A stretch of 64,000 nt of DNA from Vibrio artabrorum. GTDB taxonomy: Bacteria > Pseudomonadota > Gammaproteobacteria > Enterobacterales > Vibrionaceae. Shown here in pieces: positions 44,295 through 53,835 of this stretch. Position numbers and translations under genes: made by a program. The stretch lies in NCBI RefSeq assembly GCF_024347295.1, contig NZ_AP025459.1, forward strand, positions 434,001 through 498,000, written 5' to 3'. How positions within the stretch are numbered: the first letter of the stretch is position 1; every line of letters starts with the position of its first letter. The notes under the pieces were generated by a model. The model saw only the letters and a list, made by a program, of their open reading frames with translations. It did no database searches and was not told where the DNA came from.

Positions 44295-45623
44295 ATGAAA
44301 AAAGTAAGTTTGATTGCTGCAGCGGTGACTACTGCACTTATGGCTGGTTCTGCATTCGCTGAGAATGAAGTTGCACTGGATGTAAAAAGTGGTGATTCGG
44401 CAATGGAAGTAGAGGTAAAAAACCCTACTGATGTTATCGCCGACGGTTGGGAAGTGCATGGTTATATGTCTTCTAACGTTCGTGTCGTAGATGGTAAAAC
44501 AGTAGACACTGAGTTTGGTAAGCCAGATTACAAAACGGCTGGTACTCACGGTAAGAGTACAAACCAAGTTGAGTTTGTAGTTAAGAAGCACTCTGAATAC
44601 CAAAATGGTGTGTGGGCTGATTATGTTCTTCGTACTGAATATGGTAACGGCAACTCATATGCTTATTCTTCTTCTGGTAGCCAAAAAGATAACACCACAG
44701 CACAACTTGAAGTAAAGGAAGCGTATGTTGAGCTGGGTGGCATTTTAGGTGATGATACCTCAATCTGGGGTGGGCAACGTTTCTTAAACCGTGCTGCAGG
44801 TATCTTGTCTGGTGAGTTCTGGAAACAATCTTCTGGTATTGGTGCTGGTATTCAAACTAAGCTAGGTGGTAACACGGCAGGTATCGCATACGTGATGGCA
44901 GATCCTGATGCTGGTTCTTCAACTCCAGGCGCAGAGCGTACGACAGCTTCTTCTATCGACTTGTATTACTACGGAGTAGATGCCGGTATTGGCTCTCTTG
45001 ACTTTGACTTGAAATACGGTCAAAAAGTTGTAAACGGTGGTGAAGATGAAGATGGTATCGGCGCATCTGTAACGCTAAATACAAGCTACTACGGCCTAGA
45101 TGGTTGGACACAAAACGCGATTGCATACGGCACTGGTGTGATGCAAAACCGTGGTGTTAACTTCGGTGGTTGGTCTGGCGGTAATGATGATGCTGAGTCT
45201 CTATTCTTGACTTCTTACGGTGTGTTAAATATCTCAGAAAGATGGCAACTGGGTACAGAAGCGACATATATCACAGCTCTTGACGAACTTTGGGGCGCTA
45301 AAGGCCTAACACGTTATATTGTTGCAGCTCGTCCTTCTTACAAGCTGAACGACAACGTTCGTTTAGAAGCAACGGCTTCTTACGGTCATGAAGAGGGTGA
45401 TCAAGGCTACTGGGGGCGTACAGGTGATGATGTAGAAAGTAACATCATTAACTTGGAGGTTGCTACAGCGTTCACGGCAAACTCCGATTACTTCGGTCGT
45501 CCACAAGTTAAGCCTTATATTAGTTACATCAAAGCAGATGATGATGCAAGTGCTAAGCAAATTGGTATCGAAAACGGTAATGACCAGTTTGTATTCGGTG
45601 TGCACACTGAAATTTGGTTCTAA
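44295..45623 (+). CDS. lamB: Maltoporin
   Basis: From the ATG at 44295 the protein has 442 residues: a signal peptide (KKVSLIAAAVTTALMAGSAFA), an N-terminal strand segment 'VHGYMSSNVRV', and LamB blocks such as 'EYGNGNSYAYSS', 'VKEAYVELGGILGDDTSIWGGQRFLNR', 'FWKQSSGIGAGIQTKLGG' and a final strand ending in Trp-Phe, the outer-membrane sorting signal. It forms a trimeric 18-strand channel that lets maltodextrins cross the outer membrane. GGAG lies 7 bases upstream of the chosen start; the ATG at 44283 overlaps that site. It is followed by malM, with an attenuator-like hairpin between them. Confidence 0.93.
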   Translation: MKKVSLIAAAVTTALMAGSAFAENEVALDVKSGDSAMEVEVKNPTDVIADGWEVHGYMSSNVRVVDGKTVDTEFGKPDYKTAGTHGKSTNQVEFVVKKHSEYQNGVWADYVLRTEYGNGNSYAYSSSGSQKDNTTAQLEVKEAYVELGGILGDDTSIWGGQRFLNRAAGILSGEFWKQSSGIGAGIQTKLGGNTAGIAYVMADPDAGSSTPGAERTTASSIDLYYYGVDAGIGSLDFDLKYGQKVVNGGEDEDGIGASVTLNTSYYGLDGWTQNAIAYGTGVMQNRGVNFGGWSGGNDDAESLFLTSYGVLNISERWQLGTEATYITALDELWGAKGLTRYIVAARPSYKLNDNVRLEATASYGHEEGDQGYWGRTGDDVESNIINLEVATAFTANSDYFGRPQVKPYISYIKADDDASAKQIGIENGNDQFVFGVHTEIWF

Positions 45624-45638
45624 ACCATTGACAGTATA

Positions 45639-45664
45639 GGGCAGCCAATTGGCTGCCTTTTTCT
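45639..45664 (+). terminator. Hairpin between lamB and malM
   Basis: GGGCAGCCAA and TTGGCTGCC pair at once and are followed by TTTTT. It lies 16 bases after lamB and 39 before malM; partial termination would give more LamB than MalM. Confidence 0.85.
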
Positions 45665-45702
45665 GCTTTCCCCAGCAACAACCAATAGTGAGAGAGATTA
45701 CA

Positions 45703-46569
45703 ATGACAAATAAAAGCTCTATGTTAGCCGTTTTACTAGGTGCCTTGCTAAGCGGTTGTGCTTCCGATGCTCAAGTTCAGACACAATTAACACCTCCAAA
45801 CAATGCAGAGGTGTGTTGCAGTGACTTTTCACAGTTCCCATTCGCTCAGCTTAACGACAGTGAAGATTTAAAATTTGATATCGACTTAGGTTCTCCTGTC
45901 GGTACATTTACCACAGGTAATAGCCACTTTGCTGCCTTTAAATTCAGCGATCGCTCTGCAGAAATGGTGGTAACACTGTCTAGTTTGATGATTGATGACT
46001 CGGTGTTTGCTCCAGAAGCGATTCTACTGGATGAACACTTCCAACCAGTGAAAACATTGAAGTTTGAAGACTTTAAGGTTCAGGCATCCGATGCGTTTAC
46101 ACGTACTAGTTACATTGAACGCCTACGTGTTGATGCAAGTAAGACACCTTACATTATTATCTACACACCTGCTGATGAGCTAGGAAAAGCGATCACAGTT
46201 GATCACCCTGCGAAAGTTCGTGCGAAAGAGTTTGGTGAAGTGATGCCTATGGTCACAGATCCCGTATACACCAATCAACTCGGTGGTCGTCTAGAGTTAG
46301 AAGTTGAAACTCTCAAGCTTCGTCCTTACCGTGCTAAAGCTGCTGTAGTTCCAGTGACTGCTGTTGCCGCGCCTGTGGTAGTGGCAACTAACAAAGCTGA
46401 TACGCAGATTCGTGTGCAACAAGAGACAAAAGACTTCTATTTATCGGCTATACAAAATGCGGTTAAATCTGGTGACGTACCTAAAGCCTTAAGTTTGTTA
46501 GATGAAGCAAAGGCGCTCAATGTTGAAGGTGCACAAGAAGCTTTTGTGCGAGCCGTCAACGCGAAATAA
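45703..46569 (+). CDS. malM: Maltose operon periplasmic lipoprotein MalM
   Basis: From the ATG at 45703 the protein has 288 residues with a lipobox (LLSGC) near residue 18, followed by 'CCSDFSQFPFAQL', 'VGTFTTGNSHFAAFKF' and 'DPVYTNQLGGRLELEV', which match MalM. MalM is exported and belongs to the maltose regulon, but its role is unclear. It directly follows lamB, the same order as in E. coli (lamB-malM), and ends in a terminator. Confidence 0.9.
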   Translation: MTNKSSMLAVLLGALLSGCASDAQVQTQLTPPNNAEVCCSDFSQFPFAQLNDSEDLKFDIDLGSPVGTFTTGNSHFAAFKFSDRSAEMVVTLSSLMIDDSVFAPEAILLDEHFQPVKTLKFEDFKVQASDAFTRTSYIERLRVDASKTPYIIIYTPADELGKAITVDHPAKVRAKEFGEVMPMVTDPVYTNQLGGRLELEVETLKLRPYRAKAAVVPVTAVAAPVVVATNKADTQIRVQQETKDFYLSAIQNAVKSGDVPKALSLLDEAKALNVEGAQEAFVRAVNAK

Positions 46570-46637
46570 CTTATTAGTTTAATAGATTAAGGCTTAATGG
46601 CTTAGTAGCCCAGTATCTTAGTCGCTTAGATAGAGAT

Positions 46638-46670
46638 CGAACGCTCCTTTAAGGGGCGTTTTTTCTATCT
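46638..46670 (+). terminator. Terminator of lamB-malM
   Basis: AACGCTCCTTTAAGGGGCGTT folds into a 9-base stem (one G-T) and is followed by six Ts. Confidence 0.9.
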
Positions 46671-46701
46671 GTATTGATATATTTTAGGTTTAGAGGTAGT
46701 T

Positions 46702-47526
46702 ATGCAATCTGAATTGATTCTTATTGATGAGTTCCTAATTCCACAACTTAATCGAACTCGCACGCTTCGCCTTTATCTTCCTGCGGGTTACCGACGATCA
46801 GAACAAGCTTATCCGGTCTTATACATGCACGATGGACAGAATGTCTTTGAAGAGTTCACTGCGACATATGGGATGTGTTGGGATGCACGAACCACCCTTG
46901 ATGAGATGCAGAGACGTGGTAAATTATCGGGGTTAATTGTCGTGGCAATCGACAGCAGCAATGAGCTTGATAAGATGGCGCGTTATAACGAGTATTCGCC
47001 TTGGAAAGCACATCGAGATATCAAAGAAATGGGCGTGGGTGATGAGTTACTTAAATTTGGTGGTGAAGGTGACGATTACATGGCTTTCATCTGTCAAACA
47101 TTGAAGCCTTATATAGACCAAAACTACAGAACAAAGCCTAGCCGAGAGTTTACGTATCTTGCTGGTAGCTCCATGGGGGGATTAATCAGTTTGTATGGAG
47201 GCTCTCTATATCAGGATATCTTTGGTGTACTTGGGGTCTTCTCTCCAGCGTTTTGGTTCAATAAACCCTCATACTTTGAATATATGAAAGAGTTTAACTT
47301 TCGGTATCCAACGAAAATATATATGGATATGGGAACGGATGAAGCTCGCGAAGGCGCAATAGTCGATTTTGCTGGTGTATATCTAAGTGGTTCGCGGCAA
47401 ATGAATAAGTTACTCGCTCAAAAACAGAACCTGACGCTGTTTTATCAAGAAGGTAAAGATCATAAGCATAATGAACTTGCTTGGTCTCTGCGATTCCCTG
47501 ACTTCATCGACTTTATTTTTAGATAA
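46702..47526 (+). CDS. Alpha/beta-hydrolase esterase of the Esterase D / YbbA type
   Basis: The 274-residue protein has the Esterase_D (PF00756-type) layout: 'RTLRLYLPAGYRRSEQAYPVLYMHDGQNVF', the nucleophile Ser157 in G-S-S-M-G, and a C-terminal His in 'GKDHKHNELAWSLRF'. It has no signal peptide and should be cytoplasmic. It lies between lamB-malM and the convergent GH133 gene, and may release acyl groups from imported dextrins; this is only suggested by context. Confidence 0.85.
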   Translation: MQSELILIDEFLIPQLNRTRTLRLYLPAGYRRSEQAYPVLYMHDGQNVFEEFTATYGMCWDARTTLDEMQRRGKLSGLIVVAIDSSNELDKMARYNEYSPWKAHRDIKEMGVGDELLKFGGEGDDYMAFICQTLKPYIDQNYRTKPSREFTYLAGSSMGGLISLYGGSLYQDIFGVLGVFSPAFWFNKPSYFEYMKEFNFRYPTKIYMDMGTDEAREGAIVDFAGVYLSGSRQMNKLLAQKQNLTLFYQEGKDHKHNELAWSLRFPDFIDFIFR

Positions 47527-47529
47527 TAA

Positions 47530-47585
47530 AAGAAAGGCCTAATTCCATTCTATTTTTAGTAAAAAGGGGATTAGGCTTTTTGTAT
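47530..47585. terminator. Terminator between the esterase and GH133 genes
   Basis: AAAGGCCTAATTCC and GGGGATTAGGCTTT pair across about 24 bases, with As before and Ts after; suited to both convergent genes. Confidence 0.7.
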
Positions 47586-47606
47586 ATAGGCTTGCTTGCA
47601 ACGCAA

Positions 47607-50384
47607 TTAGTCTTTGGCTACTGATAGCTGTTGTTTATTCCGTTTATTCAACAAGTAGTCATTGTTAAACATACAAGGGTGTTTCCTAGAGAAATCAGGT
47701 TTAGCAAATTGTAAGTCACTTAAAATGGCACTACTTGGTTTAGGTTGAATATCAATATGCGCTTGTTTATTGCTTACTGTGACTTGATTTTGGTGACGAT
47801 CGATCATTACATCTAACTGCTCTGTCAATAGTGTCGAGATAACAGCCACAGATTCTTGGTCTATATCCAGTTTAAGAACCAATGTTATTTCGGAGCTTAT
47901 TGTACCTTCTAAATTTGAGTGAATCTGGTAGTGAGAAATACCACTTTTAGATTCAAATTTTAGCCGTAGTTGACCTCCTTTTCCAAAAGGTAACGTCGCA
48001 ACCAATTCATGCCAACAACTTGGAAGGTTGGGTGTTAGGTGTATCTCTTTATCTAATAAGCGTGGGCAGTATCCCAAATAGTCTTGTTGCGCGTTACGAG
48101 CATATTCGGAAACAGACCAAGCTTGAGCGAATGTGCCGGATTCTACAAGATCACGGCCATCGACTTGGTAAGCATCCAAATTCTCACTCATTGTTCCTCT
48201 ACAGCCTTGTGTAAGGATTTGCTTCGCTAAGTTTTTGGATAGTTGGTAACTGAGGTCTTGTTTTTTAAACTTGTTGAGAGCGGTGATGGTAAAGCCGGCA
48301 TTCCACCCCCAGATCGTACCATTGTGATAAGCCGCGTCTTTGTGGTACATGGCTTGGTTGTCATGATATGGGTGAAAATCAACGTGTTCTTGTTGTAACG
48401 AACAGATCCCCCATGGGAACAATAACTTTTCGACAGCATTCTTGATGATGTATTGCTCTCTTTCGCTCTGATTTAGCTCAACTTTCTGAGGAATTGAAAT
48501 CGTCATGAGTTGGTTTGGCCGCACGCTATAGTCGGGAACGTCACCTTCAGATAAATGGTCGGCTAAGCGATTATGTACATGATCCCAAAATTTAGTTGCG
48601 AAGTTTTCCTTCACTTTTCCTGCCTGGATTTTCCAGCGATTTTCTGCTTCAGAGTCGCCCACTAAAGTTGCGAGTTGAATGGCACAGTTTAAGCTTTCAA
48701 ACCATAAAGCTTGGATGTCATTGGCTTTAGGTCCACGAGGAGACCAAGGTGTCATCCCATCAATTTTTGCATCCATCCATGTATCAGGATGGCGATGTGC
48801 CATCAAGCTATCTTCATTTAAGTAGTGTTTTTCGACACCTGTGATGAAGCGCTTCAGGGTTGGGTAAATAGCCTTAGCGAACGCGACATCACCAGAATAG
48901 TTGATGTATTCGAGAGCTTCTCGAATCATCCACGGTGTACCATCTGTAGTGTTGTAAATGATGTTGGTTTTACTTGTCACGCGATTGGGGATTCGGCCAA
49001 AATTCACGGAGCTTTCGTCGAGCATCTGCATTGATGCAAAGTTTTCAATTATCTCTTTAGCTTCGTTAAATAAGCCATTAACCAAGCTTGTTCCTGATAA
49101 AGCGATAAACGTATCGCGGCCCCAGCAGTCTTTGAACCAAGGTAGCCCAGCCCAAATACCTGTTCCAAATTCATGGCTAACAAAGGCTCTACTGGCAAGG
49201 CGTGACCACATAACTGCCCGATTGTATTCCAGGTCGTTGGTCCACAAATAACTATTGGTCAGGAATTCATAAGCTCGCTGTTGGTGAAGAACGTGCTCGT
49301 TATTTTTGACCGCTTGATTCACCAGTAAACTAGCGGATTCAAGAGTGTCAGCAAAGCCTAAATAGACAATAAGGTCTGTTTGTTTATTCGACGTTGAGAG
49401 CATCAGTTTTACATTACTCTCTGCGAGTTGAACTAGGTCGCGCAGTTCATGGTGATCGTCTAGTGAGACCTCTTGTGCATGTATTGAATGGTTGCCAGCG
49501 ATGGCGACAAATCTTGGGCTGCCTTCAGGGCAAACTTGAGGGCTGAGTTCTAAGACTACATTTGAGCTTGAGGTATGAACGGTAGAGTGAACCGTCGGTA
49601 TGTTGAGTTCTGGAATCAGGCTTAAAATGCTTGGTTTGTTTGACAAAACGGTGAGCGATACAAGCCTCGAACCTTGAATAAGGCTTAGTGATTCCTGACT
49701 ATTATTGTAATGATGCTCAATTCCATAAGGCATAAGGCGAGCACATTGAGCCTTTAGCTTATTATTTACCTTGCCGTTGGTATAGCTGGCGAAGGATCCG
49801 AGTATCCAACCTTGATGGTGACGATATTTTCCGCTGTTTACATAGTTATAGGTGGCACCGTGATAATAACCATCGATGTTATCCCCGAATACAAACGGGA
49901 ATGACTGTTTGTCTGTGATGGCTAGTTCTTGGAATAGTTGCTCGTGTGGTATTGCAAACTCAGGGTGCTTCCAGTCAGGAAATACGCCCTCAATCTCAAT
50001 GAGTTGAATATCAAGTCGCTCTCGTTGAGGGGTTGATTGAGTGTTGTATTCCCCTTTGCTTATGGTAAGGGTTGGAGTCGATGAGGAGAATCCAACCTTT
50101 AAGGTGTACTGACCGGCTTCAGTGGGTGAGAGCAGTAGGTCATTGCCAATGCCTTGTGTGTTGATAAGAGATATTGCTTGTTCGAACTCGCAAAGTGTTG
50201 CTTCACTTTCATGCCCTGAAAGTGTCCATTGCTTGGTTCCATCTGAATCAGAGATCTTGAAGCGATAGAGATCGGTTGATAAGCATATGCTTGCTCTGTA
50301 AGAGCCATCTTGCTCTTTGATCAGTGGGGTATCTAACCCCCAACCATTAAATGTTCCTTTGAGATAAAGCGTAGGGATTTGCAT
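47607..50384 (-). CDS. Amylo-alpha-1,6-glucosidase-like debranching enzyme (GH133-type)
   Basis: From the ATG at 50384 the protein has 925 residues. The first 100 form a CBM48/E-set-like domain ('PTLYLKGTFNGWGLDTPLIKEQDGSYRASICL'). The second half is an (alpha/alpha)6 barrel with GDE_C motifs: 'GLPWFKDCWGRDTFIALSG' (about residues 415-430), 'TTDGTPWMIREALEYINYSGD', 'DTWMDAKIDGMTPWSPRGPKANDIQALWFESL' and 'HNGTIWGWNAGFTITAL'. Such enzymes cleave alpha-1,6 branch points of glycogen or dextrins. No signal peptide. It is 78 bases behind malE with a hairpin between; an upstream TTG (50432) in that hairpin is not a likely start. Confidence 0.85.
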   Translation of the reverse strand: MQIPTLYLKGTFNGWGLDTPLIKEQDGSYRASICLSTDLYRFKISDSDGTKQWTLSGHESEATLCEFEQAISLINTQGIGNDLLLSPTEAGQYTLKVGFSSSTPTLTISKGEYNTQSTPQRERLDIQLIEIEGVFPDWKHPEFAIPHEQLFQELAITDKQSFPFVFGDNIDGYYHGATYNYVNSGKYRHHQGWILGSFASYTNGKVNNKLKAQCARLMPYGIEHHYNNSQESLSLIQGSRLVSLTVLSNKPSILSLIPELNIPTVHSTVHTSSSNVVLELSPQVCPEGSPRFVAIAGNHSIHAQEVSLDDHHELRDLVQLAESNVKLMLSTSNKQTDLIVYLGFADTLESASLLVNQAVKNNEHVLHQQRAYEFLTNSYLWTNDLEYNRAVMWSRLASRAFVSHEFGTGIWAGLPWFKDCWGRDTFIALSGTSLVNGLFNEAKEIIENFASMQMLDESSVNFGRIPNRVTSKTNIIYNTTDGTPWMIREALEYINYSGDVAFAKAIYPTLKRFITGVEKHYLNEDSLMAHRHPDTWMDAKIDGMTPWSPRGPKANDIQALWFESLNCAIQLATLVGDSEAENRWKIQAGKVKENFATKFWDHVHNRLADHLSEGDVPDYSVRPNQLMTISIPQKVELNQSEREQYIIKNAVEKLLFPWGICSLQQEHVDFHPYHDNQAMYHKDAAYHNGTIWGWNAGFTITALNKFKKQDLSYQLSKNLAKQILTQGCRGTMSENLDAYQVDGRDLVESGTFAQAWSVSEYARNAQQDYLGYCPRLLDKEIHLTPNLPSCWHELVATLPFGKGGQLRLKFESKSGISHYQIHSNLEGTISSEITLVLKLDIDQESVAVISTLLTEQLDVMIDRHQNQVTVSNKQAHIDIQPKPSSAILSDLQFAKPDFSRKHPCMFNNDYLLNKRNKQQLSVAKD

Positions 50385-50399
50385 AACGAGGTGACTTCC

Positions 50400-50430
50400 A
50401 AAACAAAAAAGGCACAGCATGCGCTGTGCC
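50400..50430 (-). terminator. Hairpin between malE and the GH133 gene
   Basis: GGCACAGC-ATGC-GCTGTGCC, followed on the minus strand by TTTTTTGTTTT. It would end or attenuate the malE transcript just before the GH133 gene. Confidence 0.88.
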
Positions 50431-50462
50431 AAAGGACAATAGGATATTAATAAGAAGAAAGA

Positions 50463-51641
50463 TTATTTGGTAATTTGCTTAGCTGCTGTGTCTAGTGCTT
50501 CTTTAACCGTTTGCTTACCTTGCATTGCGTTATCGATTGCAGCACCCTCAGCGAACCAGTAAGCGGTCATTTGCGGGATGTTAGGCATGACTTCGCCGTT
50601 TTCAGCGTTCGTCATAGTTGACTTGATGCGTTCATCACTCTCAAGGATCTTTTGGAATGATTTCAGTGTCACGGCACCAAGAGGTTTATCATCATTCATG
50701 ATTTTCAGAGCATCGTCTTGGAACAGGTAGTTTTCTAAGAACTCGACAGCAAGGTCAGTATTTGGACTTGCAGCATTGATACCAGCACTTAGGATTCCAA
50801 CAAACGGGTTACCCTTACCACCATTTAATGTTGGCAATTCTGCAACACCATAATTAACACCAAGCTTATCTAAGTTGCCCCAAGACCAAGGGCCGTTAAT
50901 AGTCATCGCGACATTACCATTGGTAAACTCGGCTTCAGAAACTGAGTAATCCATGTTCGGGTTAACAACGCCTTGGTTTACCATATCAACTAAGAATTGA
51001 AGACCGTGAACGCCCGCTTCGTTGTTAACACCAGTGCTTTTAGCGTTATAGCCTGTTTCTGTTTTCTCAAAAGCGAATGCACCACCAGCAGAGATCATTG
51101 GCCATGTGAAGTAAGCATTTTTCACATCCCACATGATGGCTTTTTTACCTTGTTTAGCCATCTCTTTTTGAATAGCAGCAAGTTCTTCCCATGTTTTCGG
51201 TGGGTTTGGAAGTAGATCTTTATTGTAGATGAGAGAAGGTGCTTCGATTGCTAGAGGGTATCCTACAATTTTTCCGTTCACTGTGACCGCGTCCCAACTG
51301 AAGTCGACAAGCTTTTCTTTGAACTCTTTACTTGGGTTGAGTTCGTGAAGTAAACCTGATTCAGCGTAACCACCAAAACGGTCATGTGCCCAGAAGATGA
51401 TGTCTGGACCGCCTCCTGTTGCTGCGTGTTGTTGGAATTTAGCTTCCAGTGAATCCGGGTACTGAACATTGATTTTTACACCGGTATCTTCTTCAAATTG
51501 TTTACCAATTTCAGCGAGTCCGGCATAACTTTTATCACCATTAATCCAAATAGTGATTTCACCTTCTTCCATAGAAAAAGCGGGTGCATTGAAAAGAGCA
51601 GCAAGGGTACAAATAGACAGTGTTTTCAATAAAGGTTTCAT
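50463..51641 (-). CDS. malE: Maltose/maltodextrin-binding protein
   Basis: The 392-residue periplasmic protein has a signal peptide ending 'NAPAFS' and follows E. coli MalE in nearly every block: '[31 protein letters not shown]', '[21 protein letters not shown]', '[18 protein letters not shown]', '[14 protein letters not shown]', '[15 protein letters not shown]' and '[11 protein letters not shown]'. It binds maltodextrins for a MalFGK2-type transporter. No malF, malG or malK gene lies nearby, which is unusual; it may share a permease encoded elsewhere. An inverted repeat shared with the next GH13 gene lies about 120 bases upstream. Confidence 0.93.
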   Translation of the reverse strand: MKPLLKTLSICTLAALFNAPAFSMEEGEITIWINGDKSYAGLAEIGKQFEEDTGVKINVQYPDSLEAKFQQHAATGGGPDIIFWAHDRFGGYAESGLLHELNPSKEFKEKLVDFSWDAVTVNGKIVGYPLAIEAPSLIYNKDLLPNPPKTWEELAAIQKEMAKQGKKAIMWDVKNAYFTWPMISAGGAFAFEKTETGYNAKSTGVNNEAGVHGLQFLVDMVNQGVVNPNMDYSVSEAEFTNGNVAMTINGPWSWGNLDKLGVNYGVAELPTLNGGKGNPFVGILSAGINAASPNTDLAVEFLENYLFQDDALKIMNDDKPLGAVTLKSFQKILESDERIKSTMTNAENGEVMPNIPQMTAYWFAEGAAIDNAMQGKQTVKEALDTAAKQITK

Positions 51642-51961
51642 AGTTTCATTCCTTATTCAGAAGGTTATCCATAACGATAATCACTTCAATCAGTTCTTAT
51701 TATCTAGGAGTGATTTTATCGGTTTACTTGTGCCTTGAGAAATAGGTAAATAGATAGGAGATATAGCAAAAATCTATATCATGAAGGCGAAGCTAGAGTT
51801 TTAGAGGAAGATGGGCTGCTTTTGTGATATTGAACGTGAAAAGAAATGTGAAGGTGGGCTCAAACAAATTGTTGGTCATTTTTCTAGAGCTGGCTAAGGC
51901 GATAATTGCGAATGTCGGTTTATGCTGTATTCAGTTAAAACCACTGATTAGGAATAATAAA
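51642..51961. other. malE upstream region
   Basis: About 320 bases between malE and the terminator of the GH13 glucosidase gene. It holds the inverted repeat at 51760-51780 and presumably the malE promoter. No convincing gene is seen. Confidence 0.5.
51760..51780. promoter_or_regulatory. Putative LysR-type operator upstream of malE
   Basis: GATATAG-CAAAAAT-CTATATC is a perfect 7-base inverted repeat, followed by ATGA. It contains a T-N11-A core as bound by LysR regulators. Nearly the same element (ATATAG-N7-CTATATCATG) stands before the GH13 glucosidase gene, next to the LysR gene. Confidence 0.55.
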
Positions 51962-51987
51962 AAAGGCAAGGAATTACCTTGCCTTTG
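51960..51987 (-). terminator. Terminator of the GH13 glucosidase gene
   Basis: AAAGGCAAGG and CCTTGCCTTT pair around AATTA; on the minus strand TTTTTTATTATT follows. Confidence 0.88.
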
Positions 51988-52009
51988 TGTGTGTAAGGAG
52001 CTTATGGAG

Positions 52010-53641
52010 CTATAGTTTTAAAGCAAAAGATTCATAAGGTGCTAGGTGTAATAGTGAATCTAGATTCGAAACTTCACCATAGTTGTTGATTAGGCAAGTT
52101 GGTGTTTGGGTGCGATATTGTTCAGGAACTTCAAGCGTTAATGACTCTCCTGAGAAGTTACATACGACAAACAGTTGCTCACCATCTAACTCGCGAACGT
52201 AGGCAAAAACCTTATCATGTTCTTCAAAAACAGGAATGAAAGATCCGTAGACAATTGCTGGATGAGCTTTGCGTAACTCAATTAATTTCTTGTAGTGGTA
52301 AAATATTGAACCTGAATCGGCTAATGCACTTTCGACATTTATATCCGGGTAGTTTGGATTGAGCTCAATCCACGGTGTTCCGTTTGAGAACCCTGCGTTA
52401 GCTTGATTGCTCCAGTGCATTGGGGTTCTGGCATTGTCACGGCTGTTCTCATGAATGGCATCCATCATGTGTTCATGAGTGACACCGGACTCTGTTTTTA
52501 CTTTGTAGAAATTATGAGTTTCAATGTCCTTGTACTGATCCAAGCTGTCGAAGGCAACGTTGGTCATGCCAATTTCTTCACCTTGATAGATATAGGGTGT
52601 GCCTTTCAAGAAGTGTAGACAAGTCGCAAGCATTTTTGCTGACTCAATTCGGAAGTTTTTGTCATCACCGTATTTTGACACCAAGCGCGGTAAATCGTGG
52701 TTATTCCAGAATAGGGAATTCCAGCCACCATCGGCTAGTTCTAGCTGCCATTTAGTCAGAACATTCTTGAATTCTCTAAGGTCGAGCGGAATAGGATTCC
52801 ATTTGTCACCGTTTTCCCATGTTAGGGTGATGTGTTCAAATTGGAATACCATCGATAGCTCATTTCTATCTTGTCCGCTGTATAGCTTAGCGATCTCTGG
52901 TGTTGCGCCCCAAGTTTCTCCAACGGTTAACAAATCTTTATTGCCAAAGGTAGCCTGATTCATTTGTTGTAATAGCTGGTGTAGTCTTGGCCCGTTGCCT
53001 GTAATTCCTTTATCGATCTCTTTACCGATAAGGTCGATCACATCTAATCGGAAGCCGCCGATGCCAAGGTCTATCCACCAGTTCATCATATTATGAACTT
53101 CTTCTTGTACCTTCGGGTTTTCCCAATTCAAATCTGGTTGACGCTTTGAAAATAGGTGGAAGAAATATTGTTGTGTCAGCTCATCCCAATGCCAAGCGCT
53201 ACCGCCGAAGATCGATTCTTGGTCGTCTGGTGCGCTGCCATCCGGTTTTGCATCACGCCAGATGTAATAATCTCTATATGGGTTATCTTTAGAAGAGCGA
53301 GCTTGTTCGAACCAACGGTGTTCGTCTGACGTGTGGTTTACCACTAAGTCCATGACAATTTTAATATCACGTTTTTTTGCTTCGTCCATAAGGCATTGCA
53401 TGTCTTCCATGCTGCCAAACTCTTCAGCAATCGCTTGGTAGTCCGAAATATCGTAACCATTATCATCCATTGGAGATTGGTAAACCGGCGATAACCAAAT
53501 GACATTGATGCCAAGTTCCTTGAGGTAATCGAGCTTACTGATAATCCCATTTAGGTCGCCGATACCATCGTTATTTGAGTCTAAAAAGCTACGCGGGTAA
53601 ATTTGGTAGACTACCGCGTCATGCCACCATTTCTGTTCCAT
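52010..53641 (-). CDS. GH13 oligo-1,6-glucosidase / alpha-glucosidase
   Basis: From the ATG at 53641 the protein has 543 residues and starts 'MEQKWWHDAVVYQIYPRSFLDSNNDGIGDLNGI'. It shows the GH13 motifs: 'IKIVMDLVVNHTSDEHRWF', the nucleophile Asp in 'GIGGFRLDVIDLIGKE', the acid Glu in 'LLTVGETWGATPE', and 'FWNNHDLPRLVSKYGD'. The pattern fits the oligo-1,6-glucosidase/trehalose-6-phosphate hydrolase subfamily (GH13_31 and relatives). No signal peptide, so it should trim imported malto- and isomalto-oligosaccharides to glucose. It is divergent from the LysR gene. Substrate preference is open; a phosphotrehalase role is unlikely in this maltodextrin setting. Confidence 0.9.
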   Translation of the reverse strand: MEQKWWHDAVVYQIYPRSFLDSNNDGIGDLNGIISKLDYLKELGINVIWLSPVYQSPMDDNGYDISDYQAIAEEFGSMEDMQCLMDEAKKRDIKIVMDLVVNHTSDEHRWFEQARSSKDNPYRDYYIWRDAKPDGSAPDDQESIFGGSAWHWDELTQQYFFHLFSKRQPDLNWENPKVQEEVHNMMNWWIDLGIGGFRLDVIDLIGKEIDKGITGNGPRLHQLLQQMNQATFGNKDLLTVGETWGATPEIAKLYSGQDRNELSMVFQFEHITLTWENGDKWNPIPLDLREFKNVLTKWQLELADGGWNSLFWNNHDLPRLVSKYGDDKNFRIESAKMLATCLHFLKGTPYIYQGEEIGMTNVAFDSLDQYKDIETHNFYKVKTESGVTHEHMMDAIHENSRDNARTPMHWSNQANAGFSNGTPWIELNPNYPDINVESALADSGSIFYHYKKLIELRKAHPAIVYGSFIPVFEEHDKVFAYVRELDGEQLFVVCNFSGESLTLEVPEQYRTQTPTCLINNYGEVSNLDSLLHLAPYESFALKL

Positions 53642-53835
53642 CTCAATGTCCACTGAATTAGATAATTGTCTTTACTATAATGATTTCGTCTTTGAGTGGG
53701 AAATAGCATTACTAATGCTCTATATAGAAAAATCCTATATCATGTTGTCTATCCGCGGTGTGGTGTCATCAGTGGATTAATTTGTCGAATTTCTAACCTC
53801 GCATTTTGTGATCGAATGCAAACTAAGAGAGTTTT
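53642..53835. other. Divergent promoter region between GH13 glucosidase and LysR gene
   Basis: About 190 bases with the shared inverted repeat at 53722-53740 and AT-rich promoter sequence; AAGAGAG precedes the LysR ATG. No other structure is seen. Confidence 0.5.
53722..53740. promoter_or_regulatory. Putative LysR-type operator upstream of the GH13 glucosidase gene
   Basis: ATATAG-AAAAATC-CTATAT, then CATG; matches the site before malE in both arms and the bases that follow. It lies about 80 bases before the glucosidase start and about 95 before the LysR start, a usual LysR arrangement. Confidence 0.55.
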
